This document shows positions 17,229-27,919 of a stretch of 64,000 bases of DNA, piece after piece; positions within the stretch are counted from its first letter, which is position 1; each line of letters starts with the position of its first letter. The notes below the pieces were generated by a model, which saw only the letters and a program-made list of their open reading frames with translations, made no database searches and had not been told where the DNA came from. Position numbers and translations under genes: made by a program. The stretch comes from Debaryomyces hansenii CBS767 (Eukaryota; Ascomycota; Pichiomycetes; Serinales; Debaryomycetaceae), in the NCBI RefSeq assembly GCF_000006445.2, contig NC_006047.2, positions 62,001 to 126,000 of the forward strand, in the 5' to 3' direction.

Positions 17229-19214
17229 ATGGTCTCATTTTCCAAGTCTGTTTTTGATGCAACACCAAATAATGGTAGTTGGGATGAGTATAAATTCTCC
17301 CCAAAGCAAAGAACTGTTTACGGTAAAGAGATTTATAATCATGAAGGAACCATTCACGATGTTGAAAAACTATTAAGTGATGACACCAAAGAATCAACAA
17401 TTCTATACCAGAATAGCTTGGTTACCATTGATTTCGGTTTGAATACTTGTGGCTTGGTCAGTATTGAATTCGGTGATTCTACGAACGACCAGGAATTGAA
17501 TTTGTCTTATTCAGAATCAAGGCTATTTATTGACAAGTATACCAGTGACAGAAGTATGGATTTCTTCATTGAAGATGGAGTTCATTGCATTCTGGTAAAG
17601 AAGGGTGTCTTCAAAACTCCTTGGGTCAAACAGAGGGGTGCATTTAGATACTTGACTTTATGGACTGATAAGGCAGGCTCGATAGAAATTAAGAACGTCA
17701 ATACACATATGACATGTATGCCAAGTTTAAAAAAAGATTTATCCAACTACAGTGGATACTTTTATTCTAATGATGATTTTGTTAATACAATTTGGTATGC
17801 GGGTGCATATACTATTCAATTGTCTACGATGCCATCAAATTCAGGCCGTAGGCACGATATTGTAATGGATAATAAGAGCTGGTTTAATGATGCTGTTGCT
17901 TCTTTTGGAGAAGAATTCTTAGCTGATGGTGCAAGGAGAGATCGAAGTATTTGGTCTGGTGATCGTTCAATATCAGTTTTGACTGAATTCATCTCGTTCA
18001 ACTCGAATTCGACTATTAATGGCTCTGAATGGATGCTTAATGAACAATTAGATAATGGGCAGTATCCATATGCATGTAGTCCAATTTCTACTTACGGTTC
18101 AGACCTGTATCATTTGTGGACCTTGGTATCATTGTATCAAAACTATAAACTTTCTGGATGTTCTCTTGAATGGGTCAAGAACTACTGGCCCGCTTGGAAA
18201 AAAGCCATAAATTTTTCGTGGGAAAAAGTTGACGAAACAGGTACTTTATGCGTGAGTGAACCATTAGACTGGGGACGTAACCCGTTAAAGGGCCATGTTT
18301 TGAGTGTTAATTGTATTCTTTATCATGTCTTAATGAAAGGTTCCGAATTAGCCTTGTCTTTAAATGACAATGAAATTCAAGTTCAGTACCTTGATAGAGC
18401 TAAGTCATTAAAGAATTCAATAAATGAATACTTGTGGAACGAAAACGAAGGGTTATTTCGGGATTATGAAGGCTCTGAAATCCATTCTCAAGACGGAAAT
18501 ACAATTGCTATTTGGTTCGATGTTGCAAGCAATGATAAAAAAGAGTTGATTTCTGATAACTTGACCAAAAGATGGACAAAATTTGGGGCGGTAGCACCAG
18601 AATCTCCAGGCATGATATCCCCTTTTATTTCGTCCATTGAGTTGTTTGCTCATACCCTTGCAGGCCACCCTGATAGATCATTTGAGTTATTCAAGAACAT
18701 GTGGGGATATATTTGGAATTCACCTTACAGCGTACAATCATCTTTGATTGAGGGCTATTATCATGATGGCTCTTGTAAGTACCCCTTTACCTTATATGAT
18801 CCTTCGTATATTTCCCACTGTCATCCATGGGCAACAGGTCCAACTGTCTTTTACTCATTTTACCACGTTGGTTTACAATTTATCTCTCCAGACCATTCGC
18901 AGTGGAATTTTATACCAAAAGGGGTATTTTCGGAGGGAAGCTTAGAATTTGCTCAAACAGGCTACACCTCGAAATCTGTCGGTTTTATTTCTGCTGGCTG
19001 GAAGAAATTAACTTCTAATATCTTAGAATTGGCTATTAAAGCACCTAAAACTTCAACGGGGACTATTGGTGTTCCCAATGATAAAAAATTATTAAAGTTA
19101 GAATTAAATGGCACCGAAATCGATATATATAAATATGATAAAAATGAAGAGCATGTTTTAGTTCCTAATATTCATGAGGGTAACAACACCTTAATTGCCA
19201 CGTACAAAGACTAA
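17229..19214 (+). CDS. GH78 alpha-L-rhamnosidase
   Basis: 661 residues with an N-terminal beta-sandwich region, a six-hairpin (alpha/alpha)6 barrel from about residue 180, and a C-terminal beta domain. The key block is DGARRDRSIWSGD (233-245), the fungal version of the GH78 motif, in which the general acid is Asp238 where bacterial RhaB enzymes have Glu. HPWATGPT and EGYYHDGS follow later in the barrel. Members remove terminal alpha-L-rhamnose from glycosides; the fungal group includes enzymes active on gum arabic and on rutinosides. There is no signal peptide, so cytosolic action on imported oligosaccharide is expected. The released L-rhamnose feeds LRA1-4 encoded at 25.7-30.3 kb. The family assignment is strong; the exact glycan is inferred. 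Confidence 0.85.
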   Translation: MVSFSKSVFDATPNNGSWDEYKFSPKQRTVYGKEIYNHEGTIHDVEKLLSDDTKESTILYQNSLVTIDFGLNTCGLVSIEFGDSTNDQELNLSYSESRLFIDKYTSDRSMDFFIEDGVHCILVKKGVFKTPWVKQRGAFRYLTLWTDKAGSIEIKNVNTHMTCMPSLKKDLSNYSGYFYSNDDFVNTIWYAGAYTIQLSTMPSNSGRRHDIVMDNKSWFNDAVASFGEEFLADGARRDRSIWSGDRSISVLTEFISFNSNSTINGSEWMLNEQLDNGQYPYACSPISTYGSDLYHLWTLVSLYQNYKLSGCSLEWVKNYWPAWKKAINFSWEKVDETGTLCVSEPLDWGRNPLKGHVLSVNCILYHVLMKGSELALSLNDNEIQVQYLDRAKSLKNSINEYLWNENEGLFRDYEGSEIHSQDGNTIAIWFDVASNDKKELISDNLTKRWTKFGAVAPESPGMISPFISSIELFAHTLAGHPDRSFELFKNMWGYIWNSPYSVQSSLIEGYYHDGSCKYPFTLYDPSYISHCHPWATGPTVFYSFYHVGLQFISPDHSQWNFIPKGVFSEGSLEFAQTGYTSKSVGFISAGWKKLTSNILELAIKAPKTSTGTIGVPNDKKLLKLELNGTEIDIYKYDKNEEHVLVPNIHEGNNTLIATYKD

Positions 19215-20247
19215 TAGCTATTTTATCAGCTCTCAGGTTTTTCTAATATTGATAAATATCGGGTGCAAGATTGAAATCAACATCAATCATCCTTTTATTT
19301 TTTTTTATCTTGCACAAGCCTCACTCTCCATACAATTATCTTTTCATGCCTAAATTTCAGCAGAAATCCGCTATTTTCAAACGAAGTATCAAAGCTCAGA
19401 TATATATAGATAGATGATATAAAGCTAAAGAAAATATCGTTTCAAGATTGAATTTGAATCTTCCCAAATACTACTACATATTTCATACCCAACTCTATAT
19501 TATCATTGATTGATCCTTACATATGTAACATCTTTAAATTCATATGTGTAATCCTTCTCGATTAAATGTTATTAGTGAACTTTGATTATTTCCAATTCTA
19601 ACTTACCAATCGGTACTCTTATGCTTACCATTTCCTTCTATACGAACGCAAGTATATCGATTGTTCGCTTGTAGCACCGACATTTCTGAAACCAAAAACT
19701 TGTTTAATTTAGTTTGGTATTCTATCGTTAACAAAAATTCTATCGTTAACTAAAACTTACAAAGCCAACTGTTAGAAGACGAGAGACATTAGCTACAAAG
19801 ATTCTGCAAGATAAAAAATTCTATTTCACCATTGATACCGATATAGTATCTTTTTGGTAAATAGCAGGCTCTTGTCTGAAGTCTATCAATTTGAGTAACC
19901 TTAAAATCGAAAAGGAAGACGATATTTGTATTTTCATAAATAATTAGGTCCTATACGTTATGAAAAAAATCCTAATGGAGGATTTTGTAAACGGTTCAAA
20001 TTTTTTCGTTTCGCAGCATAGTAGTTCACCCAGTATCCATATTGGCGTAGATAGTGGGGTGTGTCAATAGCAATTTAATCTATAATTATAAGTTAAGTTG
20101 GGGAAAAACTTTCTATTTACGGAAAGGTTTTAGTGGAGTTCGGAAACAAATAATAGAGATGCAACAATCGATTTTAATTTCATATTTAATTCCATATGGC
20201 TCCCAATATATCGAGGTATAAGAATTTTAAGTTTCTACGTACCAATC
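19215..20247. other. Gene-free spacer between GH78 and the GH43 relic
   Basis: About 1 kb, AT-rich. TTCTATCGTTAAC occurs twice with an 18-bp period (19720-19732 and 19738-19750). No open frame or RNA gene was recognised. Confidence 0.45.
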
Positions 20248-21355
20248 ATGAAAATCTCAAACTTTTTTATTGTGTCAATTTTTGCAGCAAATACGCTCGC
20301 TTCCCAAGTCAAAAACGAAAAGCACCATGATATCAACCATTTTGGATTTAGGGAACGTTACATATGGCGGTTTATTTTACAACATTAAAGGTGATTAATC
20401 CAAGCTCATTCAGGAGGGATTTATCATGATGACCACTCAAGGGCCTTCTACCTATATGGTAATGATTTTATAAATGCAAATAAGAGTGATCCATTGAGGC
20501 TGTAAATTTGTAGAAGTCAAGAGATTTAGTCAATTGGGAATTTGTCAGTGTCTTGGTTACACCTGATAGTTACGGTTGGAATGAATCCAATGGGGGGAGT
20601 GAGACAGAATGCTCCTAGTTTGTAGTCTTAGAACGTCCAAAAATTTATTTCAACAAACATACCCACAAATACGTAACGTATGAATACACGTTACTGATAG
20701 TGAGTATAATAATAGCATGCTTGGTGTTGCTATTTCTAATGACCCTTGAAAAAGGTTGGAAGTTTGCTAAGTGTTACAAAGCAGGAGGATTAAAATCATG
20801 GGATGTGGGACTCTATGTTGATGACGACGAAGAAAGTTCTGTCTATTGATCTACTCTTCTAATGCTAATGGAAAAGGTACAAATGGTTCCTTAAGAATTT
20901 CGAAGTTAACGATTGATGGTTTGAGCATTGAAATTAAAGACGTTGCGACTGGAAGAGGTCGGTTAGAATCACCTGTTGTGTTTAAACAAGATGGAAGATA
21001 CACTATGATTGTATCACACACCAGTGGTTGGGCAAGCAACGATGATGTCTATGTACAAGCCTACGATATAGCAGAATTAATGAACCGAACATTCTCAGAT
21101 TTTCTTGCACCAGAAGGTACAAATACTTTTGAGTCCCAATGTCATTATGCTTTTCCATTATCGGGTACACTTGGCTATTATTCAAATTTTGTTTATATGG
21201 GTGATAGGTACATTAATCCAAGTTTAGACAATTCTGAATATTTTTGGGCACCAATCAAAGTGACTAACTCTGGAGTTTCATTAATGGATGCCCATACATG
21301 GAAGTACAAAAATAAAGAGTTTACCACTGACGGAAGCTGGAATCATACAACCTAG
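20248..21355 (+). pseudogene. Degraded secreted GH43 (subfamily 24-like) exo-beta-1,3-galactanase
   Basis: ATG at 20248 opens a clear signal peptide (MKISNFFIVSIFAANTLAS), after which the frame fails. The remaining pieces lie in order in different frames: IQAHSGGIYHDDHSRAFYLYG (from 20398), a stretch with SRDLVNWEFV, then ERPKIYFNKHTHKYV. The last is a clean 169-codon tail (20846-21355) with LESPVVFKQDGRYTMIVSHTSGWASND and YMGDRYINP. These match the layout of fungal GH43_24 exo-beta-1,3-galactanases, which erode the galactan backbone of arabinogalactan proteins. At least four frameshifts or stops make it non-functional. It is the only enzyme of the locus with a secretion signal. Confidence 0.8.
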
Positions 21356-21595
21356 GCTTTTTGGTCTATGTGCGTAAGCGCTAAGCACTACGCAGAATCT
21401 ATATATACTCAAAACTATTCGATTAAGAAGTTGCATACTCGCACATTAAATAAGCATAAACGCGGCCGAATTACTTGATATTCGTTCAATCAATCGCAGA
21501 AAAGATCATCTATAATAACCATTTTGAGATTTATCAAAATAAATATTTAATAGCTTATAAATTAAAGAGGCTAAAAAAATAAAGCATAACGTAAA
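21356..21595. other. Spacer between two pseudogenes
   Basis: 240 bp between convergent relics. No gene was seen. Confidence 0.4.
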
Positions 21596-22831
21596 TTAAA
21601 CTAAGTCTTTTTCTTTATTCTTATCTTCAGTATGATCTGCGGATCCTTCAGGCTTAAATAAACCGGCATCCGTACCATATTCAAGAGCTTCATCACCAGC
21701 CCTATATCCACGAGTAACGTCCTCGCCAAAAACTTGTGCAACTTCTTCTAAACCTAGGCCCTTTGTTTCTGGGAATATCCAATATACAATGTTCATTTGA
21801 AAGATTAACCAAATACACCATACGATGTAATATTTCCATTTTATAGCATCCATTGCAATAGGATTCACAGTTATTAAAGAAGCCGACTACGTTTCCTGAA
21901 AGTTGGTAAAGTGTTGCACCTTGGCCTCTCAAGAGGAATGGACATACTTCCACTACATAAGTCAGAGAAACAGGTGCAACTATATTGTTAAAGCCCATGA
22001 AGAGGTATATCATAGCAACAATTCCTCTCCCTATCCCTTATTCTTAAATCCAGATTGTCGATTAATTGCAGATAAAATAGTCCAACCGACATATGAGATA
22101 CACATAAGAATATAGCCACCCATAAACATAGTTTTCCGTTTAAATTTATCTACGTTTAACGCAGATAATATAGACCAGCATAATGCATAAACCGTCATAC
22201 CAATATCTATTTTGAGCTGATCGTTACTGTTTGTAGTGCCAATGTTCCTTAGCACAATTTCCAAATAGTAAGAAATAAGTGCATTTCCACAAATCTGGGC
22301 CATTGCAGGAACAGCCAACACTATGAATAGCCTTCGAAGATTTTGCTTAGATTGAAACCATTCGGTCCACTTACTTTTCCGCTGTTCCTTGTCTTGTTCT
22401 ATAATTGCTTTAATTTCTCTCGAAGTTGACTAACGGGCTACTTGCATCTACACCGGTATGGTACTTGATAAAGAGCTTCTCCGCTTCATCACTTCTACCC
22501 TTGTTGATCAACCACCTTGGTGATTCTGGTCGAAAGAACTCAAATACTATAGATACACCATTTGTCATGGTACCTAAGCGACTTCCTGTAGGATTTTCGA
22601 AGTATTCTCTCCAACTCTCGGAAGCGTCTGCAAATTATTCATCATACTACCATCGTATCCTGATGTAACTTGAGCCAAAATGCCACCAAGAAGATGAGAA
22701 ATATTTAATTGAAACAACCATGGATACTTAAACCATATTTTTTCAAGCTTGGGTGTAACATCTGCTAAAGTGTGCTGTGGCACATCATCCACCTCATTTG
22801 TTTCTACCTTGTGAAATGTTTTAGTATTCAT
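21596..22831 (-). pseudogene. Degraded MFS sugar carrier (lactose-permease-like)
   Basis: ATG at 22831 begins an N-terminus with SGYDGSMMNNLQ (helix 1). A deletion has then removed roughly helices 2-5. Reading resumes near 22570 with a PESPRWLINKGRSDEAEKLF-type stretch, a central loop ending WTEWFQSKQNLRR, helices 7-9 (22321-22031), MGFNNIVAPVSLTYVVEVCPFLLRGQG in another frame (22013 on), and a PETKGLGLEEVAQVFG tail to 21596. At least three frameshifts and a large deletion are needed to explain this. The closest type I recognise is the fungal LAC12/lactose permease group, that is, a disaccharide carrier, which would fit an oligosaccharide locus. The retroelement piece begins only about 50 bp upstream of its ATG. 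Confidence 0.8.
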
Positions 22832-22880
22832 ACCAATTCAAAATTTTCCCTACGTTTGCTTAACATTTAGATTTATATGA

Positions 22881-24758
22881 GAAACCACGGAAAGGTCTGT
22901 GATAGACAAGGGTAAGAGTAAACTTCAAGAATCGTTGTTCATCTTTCCGGTAAAGATAAGGAATAAAGAAAGCAGAGCTTTAATAGATTCCGGAGCACAA
23001 AGTAATTTCATTACCCCAGAGTTGGTAGAAGAATTGAAATTAGAAATAGAAATAGCACCAGAAGTAGTATTAACTACTGTGACCGGTGAAACAAAGAAAA
23101 CAAATAGAAAAGTTTTATTGGAATTAGAGATAGGTAAAGAATTAGTAGAAGTTCAGTTTTATGTTGCTACATTTAAACACCCTATCATTTTAGGAAGACC
23201 GTTTACCAAGATACACGAGAAGGATATCGTGAATGATACTGTATTTGGAGTACAAAATTGTGAAAAAGAAGCAAAGTCACAAACGACAGAATATGTAGAT
23301 TCTAACCAGTTTTTAAGAGATATCAGACCTCAGAAGGCAGATATAGGAATGTTTTACATTACGGAAGAAACTCAAGAGAGAGATAAGGAAGTACCTGAGT
23401 TTATAACATCAGAGTTTAGAGTTACAAACAAGAAACTAGAGAAAGTATCAGAGTTTAAAAAGGTAACTCATAAAATACATCTTATTCCAGGAGCAAAACC
23501 TAAGGCCAGACCACCTTATAGGGTGTCTCAGTTTGAAATAGAAGAGCTTAAAAAGCAAATTGAAGAATTGTTGAATAAAGGATTCATACAAAAATCCAAT
23601 TCACCATTTGCAGCTCCTGTTTTATTCAATAAAAAGAAAGATAAAACACTACGATTATGTGTCGATTTTAGATTATTGAATATCGATACCATAAGGAATG
23701 CATTCCCTATACCAATAATAGAAGATTTATTTATGAAAATAGGAAACGCTAAAGTATTTTCCAAATTAGATTTAACATCAGGATATTTTCAAATTAGAAT
23801 GGATCCAAAAGATGAGGAAAAAACAGGGTTTATTACACCATTTGGGCACTACGAATGGAAAGTAATGCCATTCGGAGTAGTAAATGGCCCTGCTACATTT
23901 CAATCGTTTATGAATGAAATATTAGAAAATACACAGAATGTGTTAGTTTATCTTGATGACATATTAATTTATAGTCATACTGAAGATGAACATGAAAGAG
24001 ATATAAGAAGAGTATTACAAATTTTACGTGAGAACAAATTGATTGCAAAAGAAAAGAAATGTGAATTCTTTAAGAATACATTAGATTTCTTAGGGCATAC
24101 AATTACACCAAATGGTATCATACCTAATGATGAAAAGATTAAAGATATCATTAAGTGGCCAAAACCACAGAATGCTAAAGAAGCAATGAGGTTTATGGGT
24201 TTATGTAATTATTACAGAAAATTTGTGCCAGGGTTTTCCAAAATAAGTGCACCCATTAATGAATTTATGGCAGATCATTGCAGTTGGCAAGAAGATCAAG
24301 ATAAAGCATTTGAAATATTAAAAGAAAAGATGACAACTCATCCTGTACTAGTATTACCTGATTTCACGAAAGAATTCGGATTGACGACAGATGCGTCAGA
24401 TACAGCCATTGGATCTACATTGGAACAAGTAGATGAAAAAGGAAAGTTAATTGGAGTTATTGGTTATTTCTCAAAGAAATTAATAGCAGCTCAATTAAAC
24501 TACTTTGTTATGGAAAAAGAGTTTTTAGCAATTATTGAAAGTTTAAAACACTTCAGATCAATATTGTATGGAAGGAGATTTGTACTTAGATCAGATCATC
24601 TAAGTTTAACATATATTATGTCACAAGGAAAAGTACCTCAGAATAGAATAGCAAGATGGTTAGATTTCTTATCGGAATATGATTTTGAAATACAACATAT
24701 TTCAGGAACGAAGAATAATGCAGCAGATGCATTATCAAGAATAGGAATTAAGATGTAA
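22881..24758 (+). mobile_element. Ty3/gypsy-type retrotransposon fragment: protease, reverse transcriptase, RNase H
   Basis: One unbroken frame of about 625 codons. Domains in order: aspartic protease (LIDSGAQSNFIT, about 30 codons in), reverse transcriptase (LRLCVDFRLLN, LDLTSGYFQIRM, MPFGVVNGPATFQ, and the active site VYLDDILIYS), and RNase H (TTDASDTAIGS through NAADALSRIG). There is no in-frame ATG at the 5' end (the frame is open from 22881 and its first plausible start codon is GTG), no gag upstream, and no integrase in the kilobase downstream. It is therefore truncated at both ends, yet its reading frame is intact. Flanking long terminal repeats were not seen. It lies against the start of the broken carrier gene and probably removed that gene's promoter. 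Confidence 0.85.
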
Positions 24759-25743
24759 GTATAAGGTATTGCAGATCATTTTAAAAAATATGGAGAACTT
24801 GACGTCCACGGAAAAAATTCCGAATAATGGGTAATGGGTGCAAAAAGGCCACTAATATCATTACACCGAGCATATTACAATATAAGTTTAGACAAATAAA
24901 CTAGGTTGACCCCTTTCAGACTTATTTAAGTTTGAATTCAAGAGCCCAATTCAGGAGTCAATAATTCATGTTAGGAAAATCACCTATTTGAGGTGGGCTT
25001 GACGGAAAATGCTATTCAATTCATTCTTGTGGCGAAAAAATGATTATATTTAACCAAGAATTTTATACATATAGACACCAACTTCTAGAACTGAAATTCA
25101 GACAAATAGGTACCAGCAGTACTTCATGTGCAGAAAATTTAAACTTCGACAAGAATTATTCATTGGAGTGCGACGTTCAAGTGAAGGTGCTTGTATAAAG
25201 ATGTCAAAGTTTTTTAACGTAAGTGATGGAATTATTGCGTAGATGTGTTTAGTTATTAAGCCAAACTTACCTTTTTTGGGAGATAAAGAGTAACGCAGAA
25301 AATGAAATCTTGTCACAAGATAAGAGGTTAATATATTGACATTAGAATTTTTTGCGGGTATAATCAAGAATCATAGGAAGCAAGATATATCTTCAATATC
25401 CCATTTTCTTTTTTCTGATAGCTATAGTTTTTAGGTAGCTGTTGCGTATGTAATATAGGACCAACATTTAGAAAGTTCTTTAAGAGAATAAGGGTATCTT
25501 CACATATTCCCTTTCAATTGAAAGAAATCAGCAGCCGTCATGTTATCAATTCTTGATAGTTATAGGGATGTTGGACAATGTAGTCCAGAATAATGTTTTA
25601 ATAAAAAATCATATTGCCGTTCATATTCGCAACAGATCAATGATCGACCGATAAATTCGGGTCAATAAATAATCGAATATATATAAAGTCTCAATTCCAG
25701 CCCATGAATATCATCATACTAATGATTCATTATAATAATTAGA
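24759..25743. promoter_or_regulatory. Region downstream of the retroelement, including the LRA4 promoter
   Basis: About 985 bp. No integrase, LTR or intact gene was recognised; an 89-codon minus-strand frame (25098-25367) has no family likeness. The last 150 bp act as the LRA4 promoter, with TATATATAAA at 25678-25687, 57 bp before the ATG. Confidence 0.4.
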
Positions 25744-26703
25744 ATGAGTGCACCATTACCACCACCACCACCACCACCACCACCATCACCACCACTACGG
25801 GGTATTTATACTCCTATTCCAACCTTTTTCAAAAAGGATTTAGTGACTATTGACTTTAACAGCCAGGTTAAACATGCTAAATTTTTAAAGGAGAGTGGAA
25901 TAACTGGTTTAGTTGTAATGGGATCAACTGGTGAAAATTCACATTTGACTCGTCAGGAAAGATTTTCCATCATTTCAAAACTCCATAGCGAATTGCCTGA
26001 TTTCACTTTGATAGGTGGTGTCGCGCAAAATAGCGTTGAAGATGCCTTAGACGAAATTGATTCTGTCAAAAAAGCCGGGGCAAAATATGCTGTTGTGTTA
26101 CCTAGTAATTACTTCGGGGCTTCTATTGAACAAGATGGTATCTTCGACTGGTATACGGAAGTTGCAAATAAATCATCTTTGCCAATATTAATTTATGTTT
26201 ATCCTGGTGTGTCTAATAACATTTTTATTGATCCTAAGACTATCAAAACATTATCTTATAATCCAAATATTGTAGGTACTAAGATTTCACACGGAGATGT
26301 GTCACACCATACACTAATTGGTTTGGATGAAGATATTGCTAACAATAACTTCAGTTGCTTTACTGGTTTGGGTCAGATATTACTCCCGGCCTTAGTAGTT
26401 GGCTTTAAGGGAACTATCGATGCATTGAGTGGGGCGACTCCAAAGATTTATATTGAAATTTTAAATTTATACAACAAGGGAGAATTAAAAAATGCTGCTC
26501 AACTACAACTTGTTGCCACTAGAGGTGAGGAGTTGGTTGTAAAGTTCGGAGTGATTGGTATTAAAAAGGCTATTTTAGCAGCAACTGGAATAGGTGAGAC
26601 TCATTTAGGTCGTGCTCCACTAAATCAAGATATTTCCGAAGCTGATTGGAACCAATACAGTGCCCACCTTTCTGAACTAATTAGTATAGAAATGACCTTG
26701 TAG
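25744..26703 (+). CDS. LRA4: L-2-keto-3-deoxyrhamnonate aldolase, DHDPS/NAL family
   Basis: 319 residues of the dihydrodipicolinate synthase / N-acetylneuraminate lyase fold. Visible elements are GSTGEN (60-65), the Tyr motif IYVYPG with Tyr151, and the Schiff-base Lys180 in IVGTKISHGD. In the yeast non-phosphorylated rhamnose pathway the last step splits L-2-keto-3-deoxyrhamnonate to pyruvate and L-lactaldehyde, and the gene is grouped here with LRA1-3, so this role is likely. It might also accept 2-keto-3-deoxygluconate from the uronate branch. The N-terminus is unusual: nine consecutive prolines plus SPP, encoded by a CCA microsatellite, ahead of the family's normal start at RGIYTPIPTFF. 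The gene symbol rests on context and fold. Confidence 0.8.
   Translation: MSAPLPPPPPPPPPSPPLRGIYTPIPTFFKKDLVTIDFNSQVKHAKFLKESGITGLVVMGSTGENSHLTRQERFSIISKLHSELPDFTLIGGVAQNSVEDALDEIDSVKKAGAKYAVVLPSNYFGASIEQDGIFDWYTEVANKSSLPILIYVYPGVSNNIFIDPKTIKTLSYNPNIVGTKISHGDVSHHTLIGLDEDIANNNFSCFTGLGQILLPALVVGFKGTIDALSGATPKIYIEILNLYNKGELKNAAQLQLVATRGEELVVKFGVIGIKKAILAATGIGETHLGRAPLNQDISEADWNQYSAHLSELISIEMTL
25757..25796 (+). repeat. CCA microsatellite at the start of LRA4
   Basis: Nine consecutive CCA codons, then TCA CCA CCA, encode a polyproline run just after the initiator Met. Slippage-prone tracts of this kind can vary in length between strains. Confidence 0.85.
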
Positions 26704-26879
26704 CGCTTATATACATGTTTAAGACTGTCCAATATATGCATAAATTTCTAGTACAAAAATACAAACGATGAATCATAAGCGAATAATGATTGGACAAAAT
26801 TTAGAATTATTCACTTAAAGGTATTTAAAGGGATGGATTTTTCATAAATAAGAATCATTTTTTAATCATTAGATCTAAT

Positions 26880-27902
26880 ATGCCTTCAAAAAAATATAAA
26901 ATTATAGATTCACATGTTCATTTATTTGCAAAACGAAACTTTAAACTATTGAAATTTGATGAAGCCCACCCATTGCATTCAGATTTTCGTCTAGATGAAT
27001 ACTTAAAATATTCAATGAATGAAGAGTTCCAAATTGATGGATTGGTTTTTATTGAGACTGACCCAATTGCTGATTTATCAAAGGCACTTGAAGGGTGTGA
27101 ATACCCCATTCAAGAATATCTTTATGTAGCTAGAAATATTACTGGAAACTTACTACCAGACGAAGGGGAAACGTCAGAGTTAAAACAGAATTTTATTAAG
27201 GCAATTGTACCATGGGCTCCAATGCCTTTGGGAAAGAGCCTGGTAAGTAGTTATGTTGAAATGTTAAAGAGTAGATCTCTGACTGATGAATTTAATTTGG
27301 TGAAAGGTTTCCGGTATTTAGTTCAGGATAAACTCCCAAATACTATGCTACAGAGAGATTTTGTTGAATCTTTAAAATGGTTGGATGATAATAATTTCAT
27401 ATTTGACTGGGGTATCGATTTGAGATGTGGTGGTTTATGGCAATTTGAAGAAACTATTGAAGTTCTCAAGCAAGTTCCTAATTTAAAATATGTTATTAAC
27501 CATTTGACAAAGCCAAACTTGAGTATTGACCCAACAAAGATTGAAGAAAACGACGAGTTTCTTCAATGGAAAAATTATATGAAACAAATCTTTGTCAATT
27601 CTCCGAACTCTTATATGAAATTATCCGGAGGCTTTTCAGAGTTACCGTCTGAAATAATTGAAAATAGGGATAAATGTGCTGAATATATCTATCCTTGGTT
27701 CAAAGTTTGTTTTGATCTTTGGAATGTCGATAGAACAATATGGGCAAGTAATTGGCCTGTTTGCACTCTTACTGCCGGTGAAGACTTGACATCAAAGTGG
27801 TTTGAAGTTACCGAAATGTTATTTGATAAAATTGAATTAAATGAAGAATCGAGGAAGAAAATCTATGGTACTAATTATTTAAAAGCGTATAATCTTATAT
27901 AA
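26880..27902 (+). CDS. LRA2: L-rhamnono-gamma-lactonase, amidohydrolase family
   Basis: 340 residues of the amidohydrolase-2 (PF04909-type) fold. The N-terminal metal motif is DSHVHLF (10-16), a conserved His lies in NHLTKP, and the closing strand RTIWASNWPVC carries the family's usual W-x-SNWP near residue 285. It hydrolyses L-rhamnono-1,4-lactone to L-rhamnonate, the second step of the pathway. It follows LRA4 on the same strand after 176 bp and faces LRA1 with only 17 bp between stop codons. There is no targeting signal. The assignment rests on fold plus cluster membership and agrees with the S. stipitis and D. hansenii clusters. Confidence 0.85.
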   Translation: MPSKKYKIIDSHVHLFAKRNFKLLKFDEAHPLHSDFRLDEYLKYSMNEEFQIDGLVFIETDPIADLSKALEGCEYPIQEYLYVARNITGNLLPDEGETSELKQNFIKAIVPWAPMPLGKSLVSSYVEMLKSRSLTDEFNLVKGFRYLVQDKLPNTMLQRDFVESLKWLDDNNFIFDWGIDLRCGGLWQFEETIEVLKQVPNLKYVINHLTKPNLSIDPTKIEENDEFLQWKNYMKQIFVNSPNSYMKLSGGFSELPSEIIENRDKCAEYIYPWFKVCFDLWNVDRTIWASNWPVCTLTAGEDLTSKWFEVTEMLFDKIELNEESRKKIYGTNYLKAYNLI

Positions 27903-27919
27903 CTATTTATGCACTGTCA

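Noticed and set aside
25098..25367. 89-codon minus-strand frame after the retroelement, considered as an integrase remnant
   Set aside because: No zinc-binding or DDE-type residues, wrong strand for the element, and no family likeness.
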